A stretch of 64,000 nucleotides of DNA from DATJKD01 sp963728295 (GTDB lineage: Bacteria; Pseudomonadota; Gammaproteobacteria; Steroidobacterales; Steroidobacteraceae). The notes under the pieces were generated by a model. The model was given only the letters and a program-made list of their open reading frames with translations, ran no database searches and was not told the origin of the DNA. Shown one piece after another: positions 18,227 to 27,676 of the stretch. The stretch covers positions 208,676 to 272,675 of the forward strand of contig CAVSKB010000005.1 of assembly GCA_963728295.1 (NCBI GenBank). The letters run 5' to 3'. Numbering within the stretch: position 1 is the stretch's first letter; every line of letters begins with the position of its first letter. The translations under genes were made by a program, and so were the position numbers.

Positions 18227-19450
18227 TCACTGCGTCAGCGGTGCGTCTTCTGGTTTCCCCGGCGTGAACGACACCGGCAGCGACTCTAGAAACGCGTAGT
18301 CGCCGCCTCCGAAGTGGTACTCGGGCGACTCAATGTGCACGCGAAGATCTGGCAGGCGACGCAGCAGTTCCTCGAGCAGGACACGCAGCTCCATACGTGC
18401 CAGCGGAGCGCCCGGGCAGGTGTGGACGCCGGCCCCGAACGACAGGTGCCGATTCGTGCCGCGGTCGATCTTGAACTCGGTAGGAGCTTCGAACACTTTG
18501 GGATCGCGGTTCGCGGCAGCCCAGCCCATGTAGACGTCGCATTCGGCCGGGACCTCGACGCTACCCACGCTCACATTCCGGGTCGCTCGCCGATAGAAAC
18601 CATAGAACGGCGGACGAAGACGCAGCACCTCCTCGACCGCGCCGACGATCTTCTTCGGCTCTTGCCGCAACGCGTCGCGGATTCCGGGTTTCGAGAAGAC
18701 CTCGTAGACGAGGCTCGCCATCGCCGAGGTGGTGCTGTGGTGCCCCGCTCCGAGAAACGCCGCGAGCAGGACGACATAATCGTTGTCGTCGAGCGCGCGT
18801 CCCTCGACCTCCAGCGCCGCCAGCCGCGTCAGGTAGTCGTCGCGCGGTGCGCGTTTGCGTGCGTGCACCTCCGAGACGGTCACCTCGGCAAACGCCGCCT
18901 GCCGGCGCCCGAATTCCTCGGGGTTTCCCTGCGCGGCGAACATCGCGAGCGCAGTTTCGCGCACCTTCGGCACGAGCGCGTCGTCGATACCGACGAGCCG
19001 GCAGATGGTTTCGGCCGGCACGGGCTCGGCGAGCTCGCGGACGATGTCGCACGAGCCTCGCTCGATGAACTGGTCGATGTGCCGGTTGATGTCGCTGCGC
19101 ACGAACGGCTCCATCGCATCCGGCGTCTTCCATGTGATGGCGGCGTTGAAGATCGCACGCCAGGCACCGTGACGCGGCGGGTCCATCTCGAGGGCCGGGA
19201 TCGGCTTGCGCGGCAGCATCGGGCGCAGGACCTGCGGCTCCGACGAGAACGTGCGGTGATCGGTCATCGCCGCCCTGACGTCGGCATAATCGAGCAGCAT
19301 GTAGAACCCGGAATGCCCCTGGCTGTGCGCAACCGGGCATTGCCGACGCGCCTCCTCGAAGATCTCGAGCGAACGCGCCGGTGAGGTCGTGTAGCAGGTC
19401 CAGTCGCCGGTCTCCTTCGGGACCGCGCTAGGTGTCTTGTCTGTGCTCAT
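18227..19450 (-). CDS. Cytochrome P450
   Basis: An intact 407-residue bacterial P450. The I-helix AGHHSTTSAM, the ExxR helix EEVLRLRPPFYGFYRRA and the haem-ligand loop FGAGVHTCPGAPLARMELR are all present, with the Cys thiolate in the last. It should hydroxylate a hydrophobic substrate using an external ferredoxin, and no ferredoxin gene is nearby. The start at 19450 gives normal length. It is the last gene of a minus-strand set TonB receptor-SDR-SDR-P450, which suggests uptake followed by oxidation of a steroid- or terpene-like compound. Confidence 0.9.
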   Translation of the reverse strand: MSTDKTPSAVPKETGDWTCYTTSPARSLEIFEEARRQCPVAHSQGHSGFYMLLDYADVRAAMTDHRTFSSEPQVLRPMLPRKPIPALEMDPPRHGAWRAIFNAAITWKTPDAMEPFVRSDINRHIDQFIERGSCDIVRELAEPVPAETICRLVGIDDALVPKVRETALAMFAAQGNPEEFGRRQAAFAEVTVSEVHARKRAPRDDYLTRLAALEVEGRALDDNDYVVLLAAFLGAGHHSTTSAMASLVYEVFSKPGIRDALRQEPKKIVGAVEEVLRLRPPFYGFYRRATRNVSVGSVEVPAECDVYMGWAAANRDPKVFEAPTEFKIDRGTNRHLSFGAGVHTCPGAPLARMELRVLLEELLRRLPDLRVHIESPEYHFGGGDYAFLESLPVSFTPGKPEDAPLTQ

Positions 19451-19455
19451 GCGCT

Positions 19456-20220
19456 CTACCAGGCCGTGGTGCCGCCGTCGATCGCGAAGTCGGCGCCGGT
19501 GACCCAGCTCGACTCGTCGGACGCGAGATAGACGGCCAACGGTGCGATGTCCTCCGGCACGCCGACGCGGCGCAGCATCAGCTTCGCCTTCATTGGCGCG
19601 AACCATTCGGGCGTTTCGATGAACGCCTTTGTCTGCGCCGTCAGCACCAGACCGGGGGATATCGTGTTGCAGCGGATCCCGTAGGGGCCGCCTTCCATCG
19701 CGATCTGCTTGCTCATTGCGATCACGCCGCCCTTGGCGGCCATGTGCGCGAGCGCGGGCAGCACCTGGTACGCAACCTTGCCCGAGGTCGACCCGACGTT
19801 GATGATCGAGCCCGAGCCGCGCTTCGTCATGTGCGGCAGCACCGCCTGGCATCCGTGGAACACGATGTCGAGCTCTTCGCGGAGGGTCTTGCTCCAGGCC
19901 TCGTAGGTCATCTCGGTCGCCCATGCGAAGTAGGCCATCGACGCGTTGTTGTAGAGCGCATCGATCACGCCATGCTTCGCAAGCGTCGCCTCGACGAGAC
20001 GATCGACATCGGCGCGCTTCGACAAGTCGCACGGCTGCACGGACATCATGTCGCCGCCGGCCCCGCGTACTGCGGCCAGCGTGGCCTCCGCGGTCGCCGC
20101 GTTGATGTCGCAGCCGACCACGCGCGCGCCTTCGCGTGCGAACGCGAGCGCGGCCGCGCGACCCATCCCGCTGCCGGTACCGGTGATGATGCAGACCTTA
20201 CCTTCGAGTCGTCCGGCCAT
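19456..20220 (-). CDS. Short-chain dehydrogenase/reductase
   Basis: A classical 254-residue SDR: ITGTGSGMGRAAALAFAREG for cofactor, YNNASMAYF, active-site SIINVGSTSG, then a segment that reads LAHMAAKGG where YxxxK is expected, and a C-terminal VTGADFAIDGGTTAW. The Tyr position appears as His (H-M-A-A-K), which would alter catalysis. An Asp after the second strand (VVGCDINAAT) suggests NAD preference. It is encoded five bases before the P450 and 19 after another SDR, consistent with a hydroxysteroid-type dehydrogenase pair. Confidence 0.8.
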   Translation of the reverse strand: MAGRLEGKVCIITGTGSGMGRAAALAFAREGARVVGCDINAATAEATLAAVRGAGGDMMSVQPCDLSKRADVDRLVEATLAKHGVIDALYNNASMAYFAWATEMTYEAWSKTLREELDIVFHGCQAVLPHMTKRGSGSIINVGSTSGKVAYQVLPALAHMAAKGGVIAMSKQIAMEGGPYGIRCNTISPGLVLTAQTKAFIETPEWFAPMKAKLMLRRVGVPEDIAPLAVYLASDESSWVTGADFAIDGGTTAW

Positions 20221-20239
20221 GAACTTCTCCGCAGTCAAC

Positions 20240-21007
20240 TCAGATCGACAAGTAGCCGCCGTCGACTGCCATGGCTGCGCCATTCATGAACGACGCGTGG
20301 TCCGACAACAGCCAGGCGACCGCCTCGCCGATCTCCGACGGCTCGCCGAAGCGGCCGATCGAATGACGGTCCTTGAGACGCTCGAAGAACGCCTTGAAGC
20401 CCGGATCCTCGCTCAGTCGTGCGATCATCGGCGTGCGAACGATGCCCGGCAGCACCGCATTGACGCGAATGCCCTTGGCACCGTAGTCCGCGGCGGCTGC
20501 GCGTGTCAGACCGACGACGCCATGTTTCGCGGCCACGTATTCGCTGGCGTTCGCGATCGCGACCTGGCCGAGCGACGAGGCGGTATTGACGATCGAGCCG
20601 CCCCCGGTCTTCAGCATCGCGAGCACCTGGTACTTGATGCACCAGAACACGCTCGTCAGGTCGACGCGGATCGCGCGCTCCCATTGCTCGGTCGTGAGCT
20701 CGTGGAGTGGCTTCGCGCATTGCTCCACGCCCGCGTTGTTGAATGCGCCGCGCAGCCGCCCGTTGATTCCGACTGCCTGCGCGACCATCCGTTCGATGTC
20801 CTTCTCGACGGCCAGGTCGGCCTTGATGAACGTGGCCTCGCCACCCGCCGAACGCACCGCTGCGGCCGTGGCTTCACCGGTGTCCGCCACGACGTCCGTG
20901 ACCACCACGTGGGCGCCGGCGTCCGCGAGCACCAGCGACGCACCATGACCGATGCCGCCCCCTGCGCCCGTGACGATGACAGTCCGTCCTGCGAGTGGGC
21001 GCGCCAT
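20240..21007 (-). CDS. Short-chain dehydrogenase/reductase (hydroxysteroid dehydrogenase-like)
   Basis: A complete 255-residue classical SDR. VTGAGGGIGHGASLVLADAG binds NAD(P), VVVTDVV suggests NAD, NNAGVEQ is the structural motif, and IVNTASSLGQ with YVAAKHG supplies the Ser-Tyr-Lys catalytic set. The C-terminal MNGAAMAVDGGYLSI is typical. Located between a TonB receptor and a second SDR in one operon, it is a candidate hydroxysteroid or sterol alcohol dehydrogenase; substrate not determinable from sequence. Confidence 0.85.
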   Translation of the reverse strand: MARPLAGRTVIVTGAGGGIGHGASLVLADAGAHVVVTDVVADTGEATAAAVRSAGGEATFIKADLAVEKDIERMVAQAVGINGRLRGAFNNAGVEQCAKPLHELTTEQWERAIRVDLTSVFWCIKYQVLAMLKTGGGSIVNTASSLGQVAIANASEYVAAKHGVVGLTRAAAADYGAKGIRVNAVLPGIVRTPMIARLSEDPGFKAFFERLKDRHSIGRFGEPSEIGEAVAWLLSDHASFMNGAAMAVDGGYLSI

Positions 21008-21010
21008 CGT

Positions 21011-23136
21011 TCAGAACTCGATCGTCGCGCGCAGACCGTAGGTCCGCGGATACTCGAGATACGCTGTGGCCGGGCCCGGTATGCCCGCGGAGGCAGTGGC
21101 GGCGAGCGCAGCTTCATTCGTGATGTTCTTGATCCAGGCTCCGACTGTCCAGTTATCCGGCGACTCGTAGGTCAGGGACGCGTCCGCCTTCCACGAATCG
21201 TCCTGTTTCGTGCCACGATTGTGCACGTAGTCGGCGAACCACTCGCTTTCGAACCGCGCGCCGAGACGCGCGCGCAGAGTGCCGGTGCCGACCGCGAACC
21301 CCTGCTCGTAGCCCGCGAGAACCGTCCAGTCCGGAGCATATGCCGGCTGCAGACCGGTGAAATCGTCGCCCGCCGGCGTAACGAACTCCTCGTTGCGAGC
21401 GTGCGAGTAGCCGACGTTCAGGTTGAGCCGCGCATCGGGCGTGAGGGCGTACAGCACATCCATCTGTACACCATAGATCTCGATCTTCTGGGCGTTGAAG
21501 ATCTCGTTAAACGGTGAGTTGATGTCGTAGGCCTGCACTTCAATGTCGGTGTAATCGTAGTAGTAGGCCTCGGTGTTGACCTGGAGACTGTTGTCGAGCA
21601 ACCGCGTCTTGTACCCAAGCGTGAATGCCAGCAGATCGGTCGGCTTGACCAGGTTGTTGAACTCCGGTGTGGTCGGTACGAAGTTGTAGGTGCCGGGCTT
21701 GTAGCCGGTCTGCACCTGCGCATAGAGCAGCGAGTCACCCGCCACGTCGTACTCGAGGCCCGCCTTCCAGTCGAAATTCGTAAATTTCTTGTCGAACGTG
21801 AACGGCTGGGCGCCGACCGGGTCCGGCGAAAGACCGTTCGCCTCGCGCTTGTCGACGCTGTACCGACCACCCGCGATGAGCCGGAGGCGATCGGACAGCG
21901 GGAATGTCAGCTGGCCGAACGCCGCCGCGTTCTCGATCTGGTTGAAATGGATGTTGACCGATCTGAACGCGAATGGCTGATTCGTCAACAGCGTAAACAG
22001 GTTGTCGCTGCGCACGCGATAGAGATACAGAGCCCGCGAGATAGCGAATACCCTCGGAATCGGGGTTCGAATAGCGCAGCTCGTTCGCGACCTGGTTGTA
22101 GTGCGTCGCAAGCCTGGCGCGGATCGTGCCGAGCCAGTAGTTGGGCGCGGAATCGAGATAGAAGTACGACGGAATCCAGGTGAGTACCCCGGGCCCGACC
22201 GACCAGTTCAACTCGCCGCCGGTCATGAAGGTCTCGTACTGTTGCTCGTCGGCGACCGCCTGGCCGAATGGCGCCAGCGGCTCGAGATCGCCGGTGCGCG
22301 TGTCGTCCCACTCATCGTCGTGCAGGAACGCGTCCTCGCGATACTCGCCGGTCGCCGGATCGTACCCCTTGTTCACCAGGTTCTGGGGGTGGCCGTTCTT
22401 CTCGGCGTACTGCGTCCAGAAAAATATCGAAAAGTCATCGCTCGGCTCATAGAGTGCCGAGAGCCGCACGCCGTAATCGTCCTTGGAGTCGCCACCGGAT
22501 TTGTTATAGCCCTCGTGGTAGCGATAGTCGAACGCGCCACGCAGCGCGAGCGAGTCCGTGAGCGGAAAGTTCTGCGCATAGCCCGCGTGCACGCCCGAGT
22601 AATCCTCGAGCTCGAGCAGCGCATTTCCGTCCCAGTTGTGAGCCGGTCGATTGGCTGTCAGCACGATCGTGCCACCGATCGAGCTGCGGCCGTACAACGT
22701 GCCTTGCGGTCCCGGCAGGACTTCGAGACGTCCGAGGTCGAAGAACGCCGCGGATGTCCCCTCGCGCGGGATGTAGGCACCGTTGATGACGAAACCGACG
22801 GACTGCTCTACGTTTGCGAAATCGAGATTGGCGCCGACGCCACGGATAAACACCTGCGTGTTGTTGCCCTCGGCCTGGAACCGAACCGACGGCGCTAGCA
22901 TCTGCACGGAGCGCAGATCCGTCACACCTGATTCGACGAGTTCGGCCGAAGACAGCACGGTCACGGCTGCGGCCGTACGCTGCAGGTCCTCCGACTGCTT
23001 CTGCGCGGTGACGACGACTTCCTCGAGGCCCGCCGCGGCTGCCGAACTTTCCGGGACCTGTGCCCCGGCGCCAGCCGACGCTGCTGATAGCACCGAACGC
23101 CACGAGCCACCGAGCCATGTTCGTCATGTACGACAT
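21011..23136 (-). CDS. TonB-dependent outer membrane receptor (frame-broken)
   Basis: About 708 residues. The start MSYMTNMARWLVAFG opens a signal peptide, followed by the TonB-box region LEEVVVTAQKQSEDLQ, the plug (FIRGVGANLDF, EVLPGPQGTLYGRSSIGG) and a beta barrel ending YGLRATIEF with terminal Phe. Two double-base sites break the frame: near 23091 (GG[TG]) in the signal peptide and near 22030 (GG[CT]) in the barrel. It resembles receptors of the FepA/CirA-like class used for hydrophobic organic substrates. It heads the SDR-SDR-P450 operon, so the ligand is probably that pathway substrate. Confidence 0.85.
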
Positions 23137-23290
23137 TTCTCCCCCCGGTCGACGAAGCGATCCGCCTCGCGTGACGCGATTGAAAATAGCTCGCATTCGA
23201 GGCGGCGACGAATGATGAGTCGAAATGGCCGTTATGCCGTGAGCGAATGCGATCTGCGCGTTGGATTTCTGGCGCGCAGCATCACGCGGA

Positions 23291-23313
23291 TGCGTCGACC
23301 GGCCGTCGACGCA
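23291..23313. terminator. Strong hairpin downstream of the meta-cleavage operon
   Basis: Nine-base arms TGCGTCGAC and GTCGACGCA around a CGGCC loop. It lies 25 bases beyond the last gene (FAH-family) of the minus-strand meta-cleavage operon and about 155 bases before the TonB receptor start. There is no T-run, so it may be a processed or Rho-assisted end, or an operator for the receptor promoter. Confidence 0.4.
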
Positions 23314-23337
23314 CGCGAAGCATCTCCGCGATGAGAG

Positions 23338-24303
23338 CTATGCAGTGAACGTGTTCGTCAGTTCGCCGACACCTTCGACCCAGATGCGGACGCGATCACC
23401 AGGTTGCAGGAACCTTCCTCGCGCGCTGCCAACGCCTGCCGGCGTGCCGGTGACGACGACATCGCCGGGCGCGAGCGTGAGCCGCGTGCTCAGGTGCGCC
23501 ACCTGCTCCGCCATCGAGAAGATCATGTTCGAGCTCGACGAGTCCTGCATCAGCTCGTCGTTGACCCATAACTTGATGCCCAGCCGACCGACGTCCTCGA
23601 TGTCGTCCAGCGGCGCGATCCACGGACCGAGCGGCAAGGCGCCGTCGAAGCACTTCTGGCTCAACCAGTCGTAGCGGAACGGCGACTCCGGCGCGATGCC
23701 CTCGCGGCGCAGGTGATCGCGCGCGGAGAGATCGTTCGCGATCGTGAGCCCCGCCACGTACTCGAGCGCCTTGTCGATACCGACGTTGCGGCATTCGCGG
23801 CCGATCACGAGCGCGATCTCGGCCTCCCAGTCGACCTTCTTCGAGTACGACGGCAACGCGATCTGGGTTCCAGTGCCGCGCACGCATGCGGCCGATGCCT
23901 TGACGAAGTGCCAGGGCTTCAACCCGCGCTCGTGCGGATCGGGTTCCGGGGGCAGGTTCATGGCCTTCGACATCTCGGCGACGTGGTCGCGGTAGTTCGC
24001 GCCCGCGCAGAGAATCGCGCCCGGATAGAGCACCGGCGCCAGCAGGCGCACGTCGGACAGCGGGTGGCCGCGCGTCGTGCCGCCATCGCGCGTCTGTCGC
24101 GCCGCCAGCTGCAACGCCGGCCGGGTCTCGCTCCAGTGCCGCAATACCTCGAGCACCGAGCTGAGCTCGCCCGCGCGCGCGGCCACCGAGGTGTCGGCGA
24201 GCGCCTCGGTCATGTCGAGCAGGCGATCGTCGACGACGATGCCGGCTCGAGGCGTGCCGTCGCGGCGCGCGTAGCTGGCGAGGCGGTAGGAGCCAGGGCG
24301 CAT
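23338..24303 (-). CDS. Fumarylacetoacetate hydrolase-family enzyme
   Basis: An intact 321-residue FAH-fold protein. The metal site is visible in DWEAEIALVIGRE, with ANDLSARDHLRREG and VVVTGTPAGVGSARGRFLQPG as later family motifs, and GANYRDHVAEM marks the active-site His. FAH-family enzymes hydrolyse or hydrate 2-oxo-acid products of ring cleavage. It is last in a six-gene meta-cleavage operon that otherwise lacks a dedicated 2-hydroxypentadienoate hydratase; it could supply that or a related hydrolytic or isomerase step. Start at 24303 is ten bases after the previous gene. Confidence 0.75.
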   Translation of the reverse strand: MRPGSYRLASYARRDGTPRAGIVVDDRLLDMTEALADTSVAARAGELSSVLEVLRHWSETRPALQLAARQTRDGGTTRGHPLSDVRLLAPVLYPGAILCAGANYRDHVAEMSKAMNLPPEPDPHERGLKPWHFVKASAACVRGTGTQIALPSYSKKVDWEAEIALVIGRECRNVGIDKALEYVAGLTIANDLSARDHLRREGIAPESPFRYDWLSQKCFDGALPLGPWIAPLDDIEDVGRLGIKLWVNDELMQDSSSSNMIFSMAEQVAHLSTRLTLAPGDVVVTGTPAGVGSARGRFLQPGDRVRIWVEGVGELTNTFTA

Positions 24304-24313
24304 CGCCTACCTG

Positions 24314-24853
24314 CTAGGCCTTGGGCTCTTTGCGCAGCGTCGAGGCCGGCCGGTCGAACTTCTTGCTCATGTGGCCCATGCCCTCCTGGTCGCCGCGCTC
24401 GAACATCCAGGTGTATCCGCCGGGCGGGTTAGCCAGGATCTCCCAGGAATTGTCGTCGGCGTCCCAGAAATAGAAGCTGTAGGTGCCGTGCTGAACCTGC
24501 GGCTTGCTGACCTTGTGCAGTCCCCAGCGCTCGGCGTCGCGCACGACGAGGCGATGACATTCGTCCACGTCCGCTTCGGTGGCGACGTCGATGCCGTTGT
24601 GATTGAGAAACGGCATCTCGGCCTTGCGCTGCGGCGGAACTTCGACGACGACGTACACATGCTGTCCGCCGAGCCGGCACCAGATCGACACCTTGCTGGC
24701 CCGGACCACCTGGAAGCCGAGGAACTGTTCATAAAAACGACGCGTAAACTCGAGGTCCTTGCTCTCGAGCGTGCCGTGCGACAGGAAATTGAGCTTCAGC
24801 GTCGGCTCGACGGCGGTCGCACCGGCCTGTGCTGTCTCGGTTGCCTCGTTCAT
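24314..24853 (-). CDS. VOC-family (extradiol dioxygenase-like) protein
   Basis: A single-module vicinal-oxygen-chelate protein of 179 residues. Candidate metal ligands are His in NFLSHGTLESKDL (about 26), His in PFLNHNGIDVATE (about 84) and Glu in DNSWEILANPPGGYTWMF (about 139). It is shorter than two-domain dioxygenases and may be a one-domain dioxygenase, an isomerase or a binding protein. The ATG overlaps the stop of the class II aldolase-like gene, so it is translated with the pathway. Confidence 0.7.
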   Translation of the reverse strand: MNEATETAQAGATAVEPTLKLNFLSHGTLESKDLEFTRRFYEQFLGFQVVRASKVSIWCRLGGQHVYVVVEVPPQRKAEMPFLNHNGIDVATEADVDECHRLVVRDAERWGLHKVSKPQVQHGTYSFYFWDADDNSWEILANPPGGYTWMFERGDQEGMGHMSKKFDRPASTLRKEPKA

Positions 24854-25570
24854 CTGTGACCTCCCCCGTGCGGACGCACGGCGACCCCGGCGTCACCCTG
24901 TGCCTCATCCTTTGCCTCCGGATCACCGGCGGTCAACCATTCCCACATCCGCTCGACGACTCGGCCGGACGTCACCGCGCGATCGGCGGCTTCCTGCGGG
25001 GTGAGCTCGACCCCATCCCGGCCGGTGGCGAGAACCGCGAGCTCGACCCGCGCGGCATCCTCGAGGTACCACGCCATCACCACGGCCTCCTCGAGCGTGT
25101 GGCCGACGCAGATCGCGCCGTTGCCCCGCATGACGATGGCGCGCGCGGCACCGAGTTTGCCGACGAGCGCAGCGGCATTCGCGGGCTCGCGCACCAGCCG
25201 CGGGTCCTCGATGCAGCGGCGGCGCGGGCGCGAAGTACGCGCCAAATCCGTGGCGCGCCCGCGGCGTGAGGCCAAGCGTCGACAGCGCCGTGAGCTGCGG
25301 AGACTGAAAGCGCACGATGCCGCCCACCTCGCTGCGCGCGCGGAAGATGCCCTGGTGCGCGAGCACCTCGGGGAGCGCGCCCTGCGGCAGCGGACCCTCG
25401 GTCGACACGAGCACCGGCTCGTCAAATGATGAGACGAGACCGAGCGCCTTGGGTGGCGTGACCAGGAAGCGAGCGATCGTCGATGCGCAGGCTGCAATGC
25501 CCATACGCGTGCACCAGACCGGCCCGCGCCACGGCACGCGCGGCCATTCGCAACCGTGCGGCGCTTTCAT
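24850..25570 (-). CDS. Class II aldolase/adducin-family decarboxylase-like enzyme (frame-broken)
   Basis: Reconstructed at about 235 residues across several double-base sites (near 25555, 25478 and 25217). The restored core reads VHAYGHCSLRIDDARFLVTP near the N-terminus, IEDPRLVREPANAAALVGKL in the middle and AIVMRGNGAICVGHTLEEAV after it, holding the zinc-binding His residues of the fold. Beside an extradiol dioxygenase, members such as CmtD of p-cumate degradation decarboxylate carboxylated ring-fission products. That is my preferred role here: removal of a carboxyl to give 2-hydroxymuconic semialdehyde. Start 25570 overlaps the upstream stop (ATGA). Confidence 0.65.
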
Positions 25571-26465
25571 CAGCCACTCTTTCCTCCGGCAACGGCGGCT
25601 ACCCGGACGGCCTCGCGGAACTCCGGGATGTCCGGCTTCGATCCCCAGGCGCAGAACGAGCTCAGGGCGGTCGGGAACTGCCGTGGGCGATAAGACTCCT
25701 CGTCATCGATCATGCGCACGCCGCAGGAATACTCGAAGACCATGCCGTCGGGGCCCTCGAAGTACAGGAACATTGCACCCGAGGTCGGGTGCCGGCCGGG
25801 ACCGAACCGGATCGGCACGTTGCGCTCGCACAGGAAATAGTAGGAGCGCATCAGTCGTCGATGGACTCCACCTGGTGGTTGACGTGCTGAACGCCGTGGC
25901 GCTTCGACGGAAACAGCGCCATGCGGTGGTGCACAGGGTCGATGCGCAACAACGGCGCCTCGCCGATCCAGTCGCTCACCCGTGCGTTGCAGACCTGGGT
26001 CCAGAAGGCCTCGTCGTCACGCGGCGAAAGCGAGTGCAGCCCCACGTGCGAGAAACCGGTGATGCCCGCGTCCCGAGACGGGAAGAACCGACGGCCCGAG
26101 TGTGCAGGCCGCAGCACCAGCTCGATCGCGTTGCCGCTCGGGTCATTGAACGCGACGAACGCCTCCACGCGCCGCTGGTCACATTCGCTCTTCGTACCCG
26201 CGCGCACCATGTGCCCGGCGGTCGCGAGCTCGGCTGCGGCGAGCTCGAGCTCGCGCGCCGTCCGCAGCTCGAAGCCGACCACGTGATCAAGGGGGTCACC
26301 CTGGTGATAGGCCAGGGTGTGATCACGATCGTCGGCGCGCAGGTACGCGCCACTGGCATCGCGGCGCACGAGCTCGAGTCCCAGGATCGTGACGGCATAA
26401 CGCACGGCCGCGTCCAGATCGGCCGTGCCGAGACGCACGTAGCGCAGGTCCTTCAGAGTGATCAT
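25570..26465 (-). CDS. Extradiol ring-cleavage dioxygenase (frame-broken near 25855)
   Basis: A two-domain VOC dioxygenase of about 298 residues. Iron ligands appear as His in GITGFSHVGLHS (about 144), His in GVQHVNHQVES (about 200) and Glu in GMVFEYSCGVRM (about 257). The last ligand lies beyond a frame break at about 25850-25855, where one base seems missing rather than added (IDD then LMRSYYFL). In operon with a decarboxylase-like enzyme it probably cleaves a carboxylated catechol, such as 2,3-dihydroxybenzoate or a p-cumate-type diol. Its ATG overlaps the 4-OT stop. Confidence 0.75.
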
Positions 26466-26653
26466 CGGCCAAGTTCCCGGGCGCTGGTGCCGCCGATGCC
26501 CCAGTGCTCCTTGGGCACCTCCTGGATGATCACGCGGATGCTCTCCGGATTGGCCTGCAGTGCTTGGGCGATCGCTTCGTTGACGGCGCGGATCAGCGTC
26601 CTCTTCTGCTCGGGCGTCCGTCCTTCTAGGATCTGGATCTGGGCGATGGGCAT
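26462..26653 (-). CDS. dmpI: 4-Oxalocrotonate tautomerase
   Basis: A 63-residue protein beginning MPIAQIQILEGRTPEQKRTL, so after Met removal it has the catalytic N-terminal proline of 4-OT. The Arg-containing SIRVIIQEVPKEHWGIGG is the conserved second half. It converts 2-hydroxymuconate to 2-oxo-3-hexenedioate. A longer upstream reading to 26731 lacks Pro at the N-terminus and is rejected. It lies 19 bases after the oxalocrotonate decarboxylase, its physical partner pathway step. Confidence 0.9.
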   Translation of the reverse strand: MPIAQIQILEGRTPEQKRTLIRAVNEAIAQALQANPESIRVIIQEVPKEHWGIGGTSARELGR

Positions 26654-26672
26654 GATGGGCCTTTGCAGTAGC

Positions 26673-27468
26673 TCAGGTGAAACCGACCGACACGGAACCC
26701 AGGTGCTCGTAGCGCGCGACGAAGCGGTCACCTGGCTTCGCCGCGATCGCCTCGGTGATACCGCCGGTCATGACAAACGTGCCGGCCGGGATCTGCTCTT
26801 CGCGTGGGGCCAGCAGGTTGGCGAGCATCGCCAGGCTCAGCGCGGGATGACCGAGGACGGCCGCCCCCGTGCCGGAGGCCACACGTACTCGCCGTTCCTC
26901 TCGAGACGACGCCGATCGGCCGCAGATCCAGATCATCGAGCGATCAGCGTGGTCGAGCCAACGACGTAGCGAGCGGATGACGCGTTGTCGGCGACGACGC
27001 TCGGCAGGTCGAACTTGAAATCCCGGTAGCGTGAATCGATGACTTCGAGCGCCGGCATCACGTGGTCGATCGCGGCCAGCGCCTGCTCAAGCGGTGCACC
27101 CCGGACCCCGCAAGGCATGTCGCGTGACGAGCGCAATCTCGGCTTCAACGCGGGGATGGATCAGCCCGGCGATCGACAGCTCCGAGTCCGCCGCCACACG
27201 GTAATCGTCCAGCAGGAAGCCATAGATGGGTGTCTCGACACCCATCTGCTTCATCTTTGCAAGCGAGGTCAACCCCATCTTGAGGCCGGCGAGCCCTGCT
27301 CCCGGCCCGCAGGCGGCGTTGGCGAAGAGCCCACTGCACGTCGTATGCGTCGGCAAGCGACAGCTGCGGCTCGTCGATCGTGACCTTCGGTACGGCGCGG
27401 GCCTCCAGCGCGGCCCCTTCCAGCACCCGTGCAAGCTCATCGATCCTCTGTGCGGTCAAACTGGCCAT
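26673..27468 (-). CDS. dmpH: 4-Oxalocrotonate decarboxylase (frame-broken)
   Basis: About 262 residues when joined over breaks near 27327 (GC[TC]), 27090 (AC[CG]) and 26900-26940. Diagnostic stretches are ADAYDVQWALFANAACGPG, KMGLTSLAKMKQMGVETPIY, EVIDSRYRDFKFDLPSVVAD, AAVLGHPALSLAMLANLLAP and GTFVMTGGITEAIAAKPGD. These match DmpH/XylI, which decarboxylates 2-oxo-3-hexenedioate to 2-hydroxypentadienoate with a metal cofactor. First gene of the operon diverging from the LysR gene at 27677. Confidence 0.8.
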
Positions 27469-27626
27469 CGAAGGCAGCCCCGAACCCGCGGGTTGAAGTC
27501 ACGCGGCAGCACGGCAAACGGTACGTGCTGCTGCTGGAGCGGTCGAATGAAAACGCGGCATGCCAGCAATACGCATCCGAAATGTGCCGCGTTGCGGCCG
27601 ACGTCGCGCACAGCCGCCTCAGCCCG

Positions 27627-27643
27627 GCTACCATTCAGGTAGC
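27627..27643. promoter_or_regulatory. Inverted repeat upstream of the LysR gene
   Basis: GCTACC and GGTAGC flank ATTCA, giving perfect six-base arms. It lies 33 bases upstream of the LysR start at 27677 and about 160 from the divergent dmpH start. LysR proteins usually bind dyads between themselves and a divergent target operon, so this is a candidate site, although it does not have the usual T-N11-A spacing. Confidence 0.45.
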
Positions 27644-27676
27644 GGCTATGCGACCCGAGAGGGGTATCCGGGTTCC

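Noticed and set aside
26654..26731. Longer version of the 4-oxalocrotonate tautomerase starting at 26731
   Set aside because: It would bury the catalytic proline; the short form beginning Met-Pro at 26653 has family length and overlaps nothing.
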